Source: a virus
Strand: one strand, 5' to 3'
Virus record (IMG/VR): IMGVR_UViG_3300046777_001273
Span: 1-35,561 of that record
DNA length: 35,561 bases
Positions 8,252 to 14,797 of the stretch are shown piece after piece. Position 1 is the first letter of the stretch; each line of letters opens with the position of its first letter. The position numbers were made by a program, and so were the translations under genes. A model generated the notes under the pieces. It saw only the letters and a program-made list of their open reading frames with translations. It was not told the origin of the DNA and made no database searches.

Positions 8252-8494
8252 ATGGCAGTCTATAAGTTTTTAGGCACACAAATTGCAATTGGAACAGCTA
8301 ACACGGTTAGCAACAAGCCATTAGCTCGGGTCTATTGCTCGAGCTCTGGCGTCCTTACCCTTGCTTATGCTAATGCTACAGTATATGCAAACGTCACCCT
8401 TGCTACCGGTGAGTCTATTATTGTTGAAAAGGGACCAACAGATACACTTACAGGGGCAAACATGGTAGCCGTCCCAATCGCTTACAGGAACTAA
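8252..8494 (+). CDS. Small beta-rich protein before the prohead protease, function unknown
   Basis: Encodes 80 residues starting 2 nt after protein B and ending 6 nt before the protease gene. The sequence alternates short hydrophobic and Thr/Ala/Asn stretches (VYKFLGTQIAIGTANTVSNK, ATVYANVTLATGESIIVEKG), suggesting a small beta sandwich. No signal peptide, membrane segment or catalytic motif is visible. A similar small protein is often found beside the protease in cyanophage-like genomes. A minor structural or head-decoration role is plausible from location only. Confidence 0.75.
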   Translation: MAVYKFLGTQIAIGTANTVSNKPLARVYCSSSGVLTLAYANATVYANVTLATGESIIVEKGPTDTLTGANMVAVPIAYRN

Positions 8495-8500
8495 CAACAA

Positions 8501-9148
8501 ATGAAGCTGATCACCGAACAAATTGAAGACATCAAAGTTGTTCTCGGCGAAGGGGTCGAGGGCAAGAAAAGTCTATACATCACTGGACCATTCATCCAGA
8601 CAGAACAGAAGAACCGCAACGGCCGCAAGTATGTGCGCGAAGTTATGGAACGTGAAGTCAAGCGCTACACAGAGCAGTTCATCGACAAGGGTCGTGCAAT
8701 GGGTGAACTGGGCCATCCAGATGGCCCATCGATCAATCTCGACCGTGTTGCTATAAAGATTACCGAACTGAAGCAGGATGGCAATGACTTCATTGGTAAG
8801 GCAAAAATCCTTGAGACTCCAATGGGAACAATTGCACGTAACCTGATTGATGGTGGCGTCCAGCTTGGTGTTTCCACACGTGGTATGGGTTCTCTGAAAG
8901 AAGTGAATGGCATCATGGAAGTCCAGGATGACTTCTACCTTGCTACTGCTGCAGATATTGTTGCAGATCCTTCCGCCCCTGATGCTTTTGTTAATGGTGT
9001 CATGGAAGGCGTTGAGTGGGTTTGGGACAGTGGTGTTATTAAGCCACAGCAGGTTGAATCGTACAAGAAGACAATCAAGGCAGCTCCTAAGTCTAACCTA
9101 GAAGAAGCAAAGCTAAGAGTTTTCCAGCATTTCCTTTCAAATCTCTAA
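8501..9148 (+). CDS. 21: Prohead core protease gp21
   Basis: Encodes 215 residues; T4 gp21 has 212. This serine protease is assembled inside the prohead and cleaves scaffold, capsid and internal proteins. The conserved catalytic histidine is H72 in GELGHPDGP and the nucleophile is S125 in LGVSTRGMG. The N-terminus (ITGPFIQTEQKNRNGRKY, residues 27-44) is the family signature. It lies between the modular proteins and the scaffold gene, the T4 order. Its presence supports reading the repeated (V/L/I)-x-E-(A/I) motifs of its neighbours as substrates. Confidence 0.96.
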   Translation: MKLITEQIEDIKVVLGEGVEGKKSLYITGPFIQTEQKNRNGRKYVREVMEREVKRYTEQFIDKGRAMGELGHPDGPSINLDRVAIKITELKQDGNDFIGKAKILETPMGTIARNLIDGGVQLGVSTRGMGSLKEVNGIMEVQDDFYLATAADIVADPSAPDAFVNGVMEGVEWVWDSGVIKPQQVESYKKTIKAAPKSNLEEAKLRVFQHFLSNL

Positions 9149-9151
9149 TAA

Positions 9152-9159
9152 TATAAATA
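9152..9159 (+). promoter_or_regulatory. Late promoter box before scaffold gene 22
   Basis: Exact TATAAATA located 30 nt before the gene 22 ATG. Confidence 0.85.
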
Positions 9160-9189
9160 TATCAAGTACGTACTAAGGAGACTTTAAAA

Positions 9190-10239
9190 ATGTCAGATAT
9201 CGAAAATAACGAGATCGAAACTGATCTCGAAGTTACACAGCAGGTAGATGAGGCTGCAGATAACTCTGCTGCTAATCAGGCTACGATTGCTGGTAACGCA
9301 ACTGTATCACGTTCCGACCTACTTGCAAAGATGGTCGCATATGCATCAAAGCTCGACAAGGAATCACTTGCTCAGGCTGTTGAAACTCTAACTACATCTC
9401 CAGATGAAGTTTATGCTTCGACACAGCAGGCAACTGGTGACAACTCAGCAAAGAATAAGGCATCGATCAAGTCGTCTGGCGCTCCTGCAGAGCCAATGGC
9501 TTCTGTCAAGGAAGACCTCGCTCTCCTATTTGGTGGCTCAGATGATCTCTCCGAAGACTTCCGTCTAAAGACCGAAGCTCTATTCGAAGCTGCCGTCACA
9601 ACTCGCGTTGAGCTTGAAAGAGCAAAGCTCGAAGAAGCTTACGAAGCTCAGCTTGAAGAAGAAGTCACTGCTGTTGCTGAAGGCATGGTTGAAAGCATTG
9701 ACAGCTACCTAAACGTTGCTGTTGCAGAATGGATGAATGAGAACAAGCTAGCTCTCGAAAGTGGCATTCGCAATGAACTTGCTGAATCGTTCCTGAATGG
9801 TCTACATGATCTCTACACATCACACAATGTCAACATCAACGAAGAAAATGCAGACATCGTCGAATCTCTAGCTGCACGCGTTGAAGAACTTGAAGCTGCT
9901 CTTTCAGAATCTGTTGAAGTGATTGAATCGCTTGCTGTTGAAGTTAACGCAAACGAGATTGCTGAAGTTGTTGATTCAATGACAGAAAGCCTATCAGACG
10001 TCCAGAAGGAAAAGTTTGTCAAGCTGACAGAAGCTATTGATTTCTCAGACGTCGAGGAATTCACGAAGAAGGCTGCAATCATTAAGGAAACCTACTTTAA
10101 TGGTAAGGGCGAAGTTAGAAGCACTCCTGATCAGCTGCTGAGCGAGAGTGTTGAAGAGGAACCAACACAGAACGCTCCTCGTCTTGAACCAGATATGCAG
10201 GTCTACGTCGAATCCCTAACAAGAACTTTCAAAAAATAA
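9190..10239 (+). CDS. 22: Prohead scaffold (core) protein gp22
   Basis: Encodes 349 residues (T4 gp22 has 269), very acidic and almost entirely helical, with Glu/Ala/Leu heptads over roughly residues 125-300. It forms the assembly core of the prohead and is degraded by gp21. Typical features are MVESIDSYLNVAVAEWMNENKLALESG near residue 160 and FLNGLHDLYTSHNVNINEEN near residue 203. Residues 14-23 (EVTQQVDEAA) repeat the linker motif of proteins A and B, consistent with a shared protease site. AAGGAG precedes the ATG. A 7-bp inverted repeat (CGAGATC/GATCTCG) lies 20-39 nt into the gene. Confidence 0.94.
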   Translation: MSDIENNEIETDLEVTQQVDEAADNSAANQATIAGNATVSRSDLLAKMVAYASKLDKESLAQAVETLTTSPDEVYASTQQATGDNSAKNKASIKSSGAPAEPMASVKEDLALLFGGSDDLSEDFRLKTEALFEAAVTTRVELERAKLEEAYEAQLEEEVTAVAEGMVESIDSYLNVAVAEWMNENKLALESGIRNELAESFLNGLHDLYTSHNVNINEENADIVESLAARVEELEAALSESVEVIESLAVEVNANEIAEVVDSMTESLSDVQKEKFVKLTEAIDFSDVEEFTKKAAIIKETYFNGKGEVRSTPDQLLSESVEEEPTQNAPRLEPDMQVYVESLTRTFKK

Positions 10240-10244
10240 GTTTA

Positions 10245-10252
10245 CCTAAATA
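10245..10252 (+). promoter_or_regulatory. Weak late-promoter-like box before gene 23
   Basis: CCTAAATA matches TATAAATA at 6 of 8 positions. It is 32 nt before the gene 23 ATG, nearly the same spacing as the perfect boxes upstream of 20, 67 and 22; that spacing is the main support. Confidence 0.5.
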
Positions 10253-10284
10253 ACTATACAAAAACTCTAAAGGAGAATGTAAAA

Positions 10285-11649
10285 ATGAACCTTATTAACG
10301 AAGAACTAGTTGCAAAGTGGAAGCCCGTTCTCGAGCATCCAGATCTTGCAAAGATTAGCGATTCACATCGCCGTAACGTAACTGCTGTTGTCCTTGAAAA
10401 TACTGAAAAGGCTATCAAGGAACAGGCAATGTTCAACCCACAGTCTCTATTTGAAACTGCCCCAGTCAACTCAGTTGGTACAGGCGGTTACGGTGGTTCA
10501 GGTGGCACAGGCGTTGCTGGTTACGACCCAATCCTGATCTCTCTCATCCGTCGTGCTATGCCAAACATGATCGCATACGACATCTGCGGCGTTCAGCCAA
10601 TGACTGGCCCAACAGGCCTGATCTTCGCTATGCGTGCTCAGTATGCTAACTCGACAACAAAGAACGGCGAAGCTCTGTATGATGAAGCCGACACTGGCTT
10701 TGCATCGGTTCCTTCGAACGCCAACACAATTGGTAACAAGAACGTTGGTACTGTTCCAGGTACAACTGCACAGACAACTCTGCTTGCTAATTCAAGCACA
10801 TACAACTTCTCTGGCGGTATGCCAACATCGACTTCGGAAGATCTTGGTGCTGGTACAACGTTCCCAGAAATGGCATTCAGCATCGATAAGGTTTCCGTAA
10901 CTGCAAAGTCACGCGCCCTCAAGGCTGAATACACAATGGAACTCGCACAGGACCTGAAGGCAATTCATGGTCTTGACGCTGAGTCAGAGCTTGCAAACAT
11001 CCTTCAGGCTGAAATCCTCGCAGAAATCAACCGTGAAGTTGTTCGTACAATCAACATCTCCGCTGTTCGTGGTGCTGCAACAGGCACAACAACAGCAGGT
11101 ATCTTCGATCTTGACACCGACTCAAACGGTCGTTGGTCAGTTGAAAAGTTCAAGGGCCTAATGTTCCAGATTGAACGTGAAGCTAACAAGATTGCCAAGG
11201 ACACACGTCGTGGCAAGGGTAACATCGTTATCTGTTCGTCAGACGTAGCTTCTGCTCTACAGATGGCTGGTGTCCTTGACTACGCACCTGCTCTAAACAG
11301 CAACAACCTCCAGGTTGATGATACAGGCAATACATTCGCTGGTATCCTCAATGGTCGTTACCGTGTCTACATCGACCCATACACAACTGGCAACTACCTG
11401 ACAGTTGGTTACAAGGGCTCGAATGCCTTCGACGCTGGTATCTTCTACTGCCCATACGTTCCTCTCCAGATGGTTCGTGCAGTTGGTCAGGATACATTCC
11501 AGCCAAAGATTGGCTTCAAGACTCGTTACGGAATGGTTGCAAACCCATTTGCACGTTCTGTTCAGGGTACTCCAAACGTCAGCGATGGTTCAATCACAGA
11601 AGACACCAACGCTTACTACCGCAGAGTTCTTGTTACCAACCTTATGTAA
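10285..11649 (+). CDS. 23: Major capsid protein gp23
   Basis: Encodes 454 residues (T4 gp23 has 521). It has the HK97 fold and builds the capsid hexamers. The N-terminal prosequence likely ends at E57 in PQSLFE/TAPVN, which fits the hydrophobic-x-Glu rule of the T4 prohead protease. After it come a Gly-rich stretch (GTGGYGGSGGTGVAGYDP) and the family hallmark ISLIRRAMPNMIAYDICGVQPMTGP. Further conserved parts are KSRALKAEYTMELAQDLKAIHGLDAE near 210 and the C-terminal KTRYGMVANPFA. AAGGAG precedes the ATG. No gene 24 (vertex protein paralogue) follows, as in cyanophages. A strong terminator ends the operon. Confidence 0.98.
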   Translation: MNLINEELVAKWKPVLEHPDLAKISDSHRRNVTAVVLENTEKAIKEQAMFNPQSLFETAPVNSVGTGGYGGSGGTGVAGYDPILISLIRRAMPNMIAYDICGVQPMTGPTGLIFAMRAQYANSTTKNGEALYDEADTGFASVPSNANTIGNKNVGTVPGTTAQTTLLANSSTYNFSGGMPTSTSEDLGAGTTFPEMAFSIDKVSVTAKSRALKAEYTMELAQDLKAIHGLDAESELANILQAEILAEINREVVRTINISAVRGAATGTTTAGIFDLDTDSNGRWSVEKFKGLMFQIEREANKIAKDTRRGKGNIVICSSDVASALQMAGVLDYAPALNSNNLQVDDTGNTFAGILNGRYRVYIDPYTTGNYLTVGYKGSNAFDAGIFYCPYVPLQMVRAVGQDTFQPKIGFKTRYGMVANPFARSVQGTPNVSDGSITEDTNAYYRRVLVTNLM

Positions 11650-11678
11650 TAAGAAGCCGGGTCAACCGGACGAACTTA

Positions 11679-11703
11679 GGGGGGCTCACGCCCCCCTTTT
11701 TTT
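11679..11703 (+). terminator. Rho-independent terminator after gene 23
   Basis: GGGGGGC (11679-11685), loop TCAC, GCCCCCC (11690-11696), then seven T residues. The hairpin ends the late head operon and separates it from the convergent minus-strand genes. The opposite strand has no U-tract on its exit side, so it should act in one direction. Confidence 0.95.
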
Positions 11704-12130
11704 ATTCTATAATGACTAGCTGATCCCTTAGGACGTAGAACCTGACTTGCTTGAGGCTTTCGATTCCATCTCCAATCAGTCGCAGATAATCTCGACCACC
11801 ATCGATCGCGATGTTGCCAACTTCTCGGTAATCGTGGCGAAAACGGCTGTAGTAGACCTCATCATCGACAACGACTCCATTGTACTCACCTTCCGTGGCA
11901 GAAATACCATTTGAGATCACCAGATTGCCAGGAAAGTCCTGATATACAGCAAAGTAGTGGGATCCCCTTGGATGAGGTTCCTCTGTGTAGAAGATAGCTG
12001 CAGGATTGTTGATATAATTCCCCTTGCTGTCCTTCAAGCACGACTCGAACACATACTTTGCCTTGTACATGTCCTCGAGCTTCTTGATCACTCCATCGAA
12101 GAGGAATGTCGACTCCGTGTTAACCTTCAT
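11702..12130 (-). CDS. Hypothetical protein, minus-strand accessory operon (142 aa)
   Basis: Last gene of the three-gene minus-strand group. Its ATG overlaps the stop of the preceding gene in an ATGA arrangement, implying translational coupling. The protein is mixed alpha/beta, with an N-terminal helix (FDGVIKKLEDMYKAKYVFE) and aromatic-rich strands with many Asp and Glu (VVVDDEVYYSRFRHDYREVG). No known motif was recognised. Its stop lies against the U-tract of the gene 23 terminator, so the two transcripts converge without spare sequence. Confidence 0.75.
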   Translation of the reverse strand: MKVNTESTFLFDGVIKKLEDMYKAKYVFESCLKDSKGNYINNPAAIFYTEEPHPRGSHYFAVYQDFPGNLVISNGISATEGEYNGVVVDDEVYYSRFRHDYREVGNIAIDGGRDYLRLIGDGIESLKQVRFYVLRDQLVIIE

Positions 12131-12465
12131 TTCCTGTAGTACCTTTCATATGTCTGACGAACGAGGTCAAGTTCAGGATGCTTGTAAATCCACTGACCTG
12201 TGTCTGGTGAGAATACCTCACTGAAAAACTTGTCAAGCTTGTTGTATCTAGCCTTTGCCTTCTTATCCATATAAGTCTCGATCGTTGCCATCTTGGGGTT
12301 GATTTTCAATGCAAGAGAGTCATACTCCCCATCAGAGATGATCGAGCTGTCTGCAATCTCATACGCATACGCAGCAACAGCAATCTTAATCCGATTCCTC
12401 CGCTCTACCTCAATGGAAGTCCCCCACACAGGTGCATCATCAAAGAAACTCTCGAGAGATGCCAT
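12127..12465 (-). CDS. Conserved phage protein of unknown function (112 aa)
   Basis: The start chosen is the minus-strand ATG at 12465, preceded by GAGG with 6-nt spacing; a further ATG 12 nt upstream lacks such a site. Residues 20-50 (NRIKIAVAAYAYEIADSSII, then SDGEYDSLA) form a helix-turn pattern like the N-terminal domain of NAD-dependent DNA ligases (SDAEYD-type). The C-terminus has DKFFSEVFSPDTGQWIYKHP. I take this to be a widespread small phage family without assigned function. It is coupled to both neighbours (8-nt gap before, 4-nt overlap after). Confidence 0.78.
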   Translation of the reverse strand: MASLESFFDDAPVWGTSIEVERRNRIKIAVAAYAYEIADSSIISDGEYDSLALKINPKMATIETYMDKKAKARYNKLDKFFSEVFSPDTGQWIYKHPELDLVRQTYERYYRK

Positions 12466-12473
12466 ATTCAACC

Positions 12474-12833
12474 TCACTGACCAATCTGAGCGATATGCTT
12501 ACAAGACCTACGGAACTGGAAAGCAGGACACGTACAGGTCTTATTCTTTCCTTCTACAGAAACAGTATACACATTGCCTTTGGATCCGGCAACAGTAAAT
12601 GTCTGAGAACGCGGAGTTTTAATCTCCTCAACGTGAGCATTGCCATCGATCGAGATGATCACATCCTTTGGAATGATACGGAACTTGAACTTCCGTTCAC
12701 CAGTCGTAAGAGCAACAGCAGGATAATCGACCCATGCAGGGACAGCAACAAACTCGCCGCTGTAAGCGATAGTCTTTGGTGCAGGGACAAAGCCTTTGCG
12801 CGACTGGGGATTCTTGCAAACAACAACAGCCAT
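12474..12833 (-). CDS. SWIM zinc-finger protein
   Basis: Encodes 119 residues from the minus-strand ATG at 12833, preceded by GAGAGGAA about 8 nt upstream. The C-terminus carries a SWIM-type zinc-binding signature, CTCPAFQFRRSCKH (CxC-x9-CxH, residues 100-113). Just before it are a beta pair (QTFTVAGSKGNVYTVSVEGK) and the start of the motif. SWIM domains bind DNA or protein partners in recombination-associated proteins and transposases. The N-terminal half is beta-rich (AYSGEFVAVPAWVDYPAVAL). It is the first gene of the minus-strand operon and has its own promoter facing away from the small-gene cluster. The role in this phage is unknown. Confidence 0.82.
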   Translation of the reverse strand: MAVVVCKNPQSRKGFVPAPKTIAYSGEFVAVPAWVDYPAVALTTGERKFKFRIIPKDVIISIDGNAHVEEIKTPRSQTFTVAGSKGNVYTVSVEGKNKTCTCPAFQFRRSCKHIAQIGQ

Positions 12834-12859
12834 TGGTAATTCCTCTCTGATCTGTCCTG

Positions 12860-12888
12860 ATTCTATTGGAAAACAATTTAAAAGGCAA
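12860..12888 (-). promoter_or_regulatory. Minus-strand sigma70-like promoter for the SWIM operon
   Basis: On the minus strand TTGCCT (-35) and TAGAAT (-10) are separated by exactly 17 nt. The -10 lies 26 nt before the ATG at 12833. It is divergent from the plus-strand promoter at 12914. Confidence 0.65.
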
Positions 12889-12913
12889 CCGGTGATTTTC
12901 TTACAAAAGCGTG

Positions 12914-12942
12914 TTGACCTTAGAACGGGATAATCGTAGGAT
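12914..12942 (+). promoter_or_regulatory. Sigma70-like promoter, copy 1 of a duplicated cassette
   Basis: TTGACC, 17-nt spacer, TAGGAT. The -35 is preceded by GTG in the common (C/G)TGTTGAC context. The 48 nt from 12913 to 12960 match 13317-13364 at 39 positions, so the promoter and leader are duplicated. Confidence 0.78.
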
Positions 12943-12971
12943 AAGGCATAGGTTGAGAAATGAGGAATCAA

Positions 12972-13298
12972 ATGGAACTGACCGGTACCGATATCGTTAA
13001 CCTCCTCCGCACGAACGACAAGGCTGTCATCCGTGCTCTGCTCGTCCTCAACGAGCGTCAGACGACCGAAGAGCAGCAGATCGAAGCTACGACGACTCGT
13101 AATGATCGTGGCTTCCGTCCCTGCCACGCCCGTGTTGGGACAAACATGGCGAAGTTCTACCAGCGGAAGGGCTACCTGACCCCGAAGCAGATCGCCTACT
13201 GGCGAGTTGAGGGGAAGCAGGGGATGCGGATTGCCATCTACTGGCGTCAGCTTCTCTCTGAGGCGAAGAAGAAGGCTGCTGCCAAAGCTGCAGCCTAA
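12972..13298 (+). CDS. Conserved small basic phage protein (108 aa)
   Basis: The start is the ATG at 12972, 6 nt after GAGG; an ATG at 12960 overlaps that ribosome site. The sequence MELTGTDIVNLLRTNDKAVI is followed by LNERQTTEEQQ, NDRGFRPCHA and GYLTPKQIAYWR, a small family I associate with many phage genomes but without a known function. The C-terminus is Lys/Ala-rich (SEAKKKAAAKAAA). It has its own promoter at 12914 and a possible weak terminator at its end, so it may be transcribed as a single gene early in infection. Confidence 0.82.
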   Translation: MELTGTDIVNLLRTNDKAVIRALLVLNERQTTEEQQIEATTTRNDRGFRPCHARVGTNMAKFYQRKGYLTPKQIAYWRVEGKQGMRIAIYWRQLLSEAKKKAAAKAAA

Positions 13299-13305
13299 TC
13301 TTTTT
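13273..13305 (+). terminator. Possible weak terminator at the end of the 108-aa gene
   Basis: AGGCTGC (13273-13279) pairs with GCAGCCT (13290-13296) around a 10-nt loop, followed by AATCTTTTT. The stem overlaps the last codons. The U-tract is short and the loop large, so strength is doubtful. Confidence 0.4.
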
Positions 13306-13317
13306 CCAAAATAGCTG

Positions 13318-13346
13318 TTGACCTTGGATCGGGTCAACCGTAAGAT
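13318..13346 (+). promoter_or_regulatory. Sigma70-like promoter, copy 2 of the duplicated cassette
   Basis: TTGACC, 17-nt spacer, TAAGAT, preceded by CTG. A 7-bp dyad GTTGACC (13317-13323) / GGTCAAC (13332-13338) overlaps the -35 and spacer and could be an operator. Confidence 0.78.
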
Positions 13347-13377
13347 AAGTTATAGATTGAGAAACAGGAACACAGAC

Positions 13378-13671
13378 ATGACCAAGTTTGACAAGACCTC
13401 GTTCAACTACTTTGGTGGCTACCTCACCTACGGGCCGGACCGCAAGTTTATCGCTCGGTTTAAGCACAAGGGTCCGTTCACCAAGGCCATCTTCCTCAAG
13501 GAACTGATCAAGAACCATGACGTCGAGAGCTACTTTGCAGCGATGGAGTACGGTAAGGCTCCGCTGCAGATCCTGAAGGAGGCTAACGAAGCCTGGTGGG
13601 TAGCGACTGTGGAGGATTACTACGGTCGTACGCTGAGCGAGATTTTCCCTTCTCGTCAAAAGGCAGCGTAA
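13378..13671 (+). CDS. Hypothetical protein (97 aa)
   Basis: The start is the ATG at 13378 after AGGA; an in-frame TTG upstream is part of the -35 element and cannot be the start. The protein is basic and aromatic-rich, with YFGGYLTYGPDRKFIARFKH forming likely beta strands, then a helical part (FLKELIKNHDVESYFAAMEYG) and EANEAWWVATVEDYYGRTLS. No motif of known function was recognised. It is the first gene behind the second promoter cassette and probably heads the transcript of the following small-gene cluster. Confidence 0.75.
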   Translation: MTKFDKTSFNYFGGYLTYGPDRKFIARFKHKGPFTKAIFLKELIKNHDVESYFAAMEYGKAPLQILKEANEAWWVATVEDYYGRTLSEIFPSRQKAA

Positions 13672-13673
13672 TT

Positions 13674-13739
13674 ATGATCATAGAGAGTATTCTTACAGGA
13701 GCGTTCGCGCTCCTCCTTCTGTTTTCCGTCTGGAGCTAA
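13674..13739 (+). CDS. Possible 21-aa membrane micropeptide
   Basis: An ATG-initiated reading frame fills the gap between two genes exactly: MIIESILTGAFALLLLFSVW then Ser and TAA. It would be a single membrane helix, in keeping with the three small membrane proteins that follow. The ribosome site (AGGCAG) is poor. The same DNA holds a hairpin, so the peptide may not be real. Confidence 0.4.
   Translation: MIIESILTGAFALLLLFSVWS
13697..13714 (+). repeat. 7-bp hairpin with UUCG loop
   Basis: AGGAGCG, loop TTCG, CGCTCCT, followed by CCTTCTGTTTT. It could be an attenuator or weak terminator upstream of the membrane-protein cluster. The stem also overlaps the 21-aa frame. Confidence 0.7.
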
Positions 13740-13740
13740 T

Positions 13741-13947
13741 ATGAAGAAGTTTCTTCTTGCATATGCCAAGAACCTTGGTGTAACATTCTACCTTGTTGCC
13801 CTCGCCTTCACCGCGATCTTTGGGTGCATTGTCATCGGCAAACTTATTGGTATGCTGTTTGGGACTGTGGTAGGAGCAGTTGTTGCATTCCTTGTGCTCT
13901 TTACCCTTATCATTAACGTTATTGTTACTGCAGTAAAGATGGTTTGA
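13741..13947 (+). CDS. Small membrane protein 1 (68 aa)
   Basis: Starts MKKFLLAYAKNLGV. Two hydrophobic segments (about residues 12-33 and 35-62) predict a helical hairpin in the inner membrane. GGAG 5-8 nt upstream supports the ATG. It is first of a trio with matching N-termini (MKKFL, MYKFL, MNKFL) and similar hydropathy; this one and the third share a xKNLG/xKNLV segment after the start, which suggests they are paralogues. Function unknown; early phage membrane peptides of this type often act in superinfection exclusion or host takeover, but nothing here proves it. Confidence 0.78.
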   Translation: MKKFLLAYAKNLGVTFYLVALAFTAIFGCIVIGKLIGMLFGTVVGAVVAFLVLFTLIINVIVTAVKMV

Positions 13948-13956
13948 GGTGAAGTG

Positions 13957-14139
13957 ATGTATAAGTTTTTGACTTTGTTTGTTGGTTTTTCGGCTGCATT
14001 GTTGTTTGCAGGGTTTATTACCGCTTTGATTATAGGATCATTGGAGAGCGCGGAATATCGCCGTAAGTGCATCGAAAGTGGCAATGTATACATTTCATAC
14101 TACTGTGTTAAACCCAATAGCGTTGTTGAGGTGAAGTGA
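13957..14139 (+). CDS. Small membrane protein 2 (60 aa)
   Basis: Starts at the ATG 13957 after GAGGTGAAGTG. It has one membrane segment (residues 5-27) and then a short polar tail with two cysteines (RRKCIESGNVYISYYCVK). The 29 nt around its start (13944-13972) recur with one mismatch at the start of the next gene, a direct sign of duplication. Its stop overlaps the next ATG by 1 nt. Function unknown. Confidence 0.75.
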   Translation: MYKFLTLFVGFSAALLFAGFITALIIGSLESAEYRRKCIESGNVYISYYCVKPNSVVEVK

Positions 14140-14348
14140 TGAATAAGTTTTTGAATGTATATCTGAAAAACCTGGTTCCCATGATTGCGGTTTCGGCTGG
14201 TGTCGTAACAACCATGACATTGGTAATTTGGATCACGTTTCTCATTGCACAGTTTATTGGTGGTGTATATTCGCTATTGTTCTTTGTGTTCTGTGTGTTT
14301 GCTCTGATCCTTGCTTTAGTGAAGACAGCGGCGGAGTGGGAGGATTGA
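14139..14348 (+). CDS. Small membrane protein 3 (69 aa)
   Basis: Starts at ATG 14139, overlapping the previous stop in a TGATG junction. Two membrane segments (about 12-38 and 40-62) precede a short acidic end (TAAEWED). The N-terminus MNKFLNVYLKNLVP resembles the first member of the trio (MKKFLLAYAKNLGV). The ribosome-site region is the second copy of the 29-nt repeat. Function unknown. Confidence 0.77.
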   Translation: MNKFLNVYLKNLVPMIAVSAGVVTTMTLVIWITFLIAQFIGGVYSLLFFVFCVFALILALVKTAAEWED

Positions 14349-14564
14349 TTGAAGATAACTGGGTTTGTCATATTGTCTCCATATGATCCTAAACTTTATA
14401 TGGCGTATCCTAGTTTTGGTCTCACGTCTTCAGAAGCGTGGTCAAGGTGGCTAGGAGGGGCTAATCCTAATGATCCTGACCGCAGTATTAAGATTCAGAG
14501 AGCGCATGACCGGGGGTATCGGGTGCGGCGAGTGACAATGGAGCTTTTGGAAGAAGATGAATAA
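14349..14564 (+). CDS. Hypothetical protein with TTG start (71 aa)
   Basis: Begins with TTG directly after the previous stop, with GGAGG 5 nt upstream; there is no closer in-frame ATG. The sequence (ITGFVILSPYDPKLYMAYPS) and the C-terminal IKIQRAHDRGYRVRRVTMELLEEDE fit a small phage family in which an incoming amino-acid pattern RGYRVR is conserved. No function assigned. It overlaps the next gene by 8 nt. Confidence 0.68.
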   Translation: MKITGFVILSPYDPKLYMAYPSFGLTSSEAWSRWLGGANPNDPDRSIKIQRAHDRGYRVRRVTMELLEEDE

Positions 14565-14796
14565 AGAACTTATCAATGATTTGCGACTTGAAGCGGGCCT
14601 CTCACGGCTTCATGATAATGTAACTCTTATTGCAGTGACTAAAGAGGGGGGTATCAATGATCCTCTTGTCGGGCTTGAGAAGTTTGCTGAGTTGATCGTA
14701 CAGGAATGCGAAATGGCGTTAAATCCTATATTGCGCGATATGATCAGTCGAGATAAGGCAATTAGATTGATTAAAGAACACTTTGGGATTGAATAA
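14557..14796 (+). CDS. Hypothetical protein, paralogue A of a duplicated pair (79 aa)
   Basis: Carries the motif GLEKFAELIVQEC (residues 39-51) and ends IKEHFGIE. Both elements recur in the next gene, and 32 nt of DNA are identical between them. The family (FAELIV-ECA type) is common among small phage early proteins but has no known role. It is helical and acidic. It sits in a run of overlapping genes, so expression is coupled. Confidence 0.75.
   Translation: MNKELINDLRLEAGLSRLHDNVTLIAVTKEGGINDPLVGLEKFAELIVQECEMALNPILRDMISRDKAIRLIKEHFGIE
14674..14705 (+). repeat. 32-nt exact direct repeat, copy 1
   Basis: Identical to 14891-14922 (begins CTTGAGAAGTTTGC). It encodes the shared LEKFAELIVQE segment. 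Identity at synonymous sites shows recent duplication or gene conversion. Confidence 0.95.
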
Positions 14797-14797
14797 A

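Noticed and set aside
8709-8728. 9-bp dyad TGGGCCATC / GATGGCCCA in gene 21
   Set aside because: It encodes the invariant catalytic motif GHPDGP, whose codons tend to be self-complementary, so no extra function is needed.
12834-13337. N-terminal extension of the SWIM protein to a start at 13337
   Set aside because: It would run through two promoters and opposite the 108-aa gene. The ATG at 12833 has a proper ribosome site.
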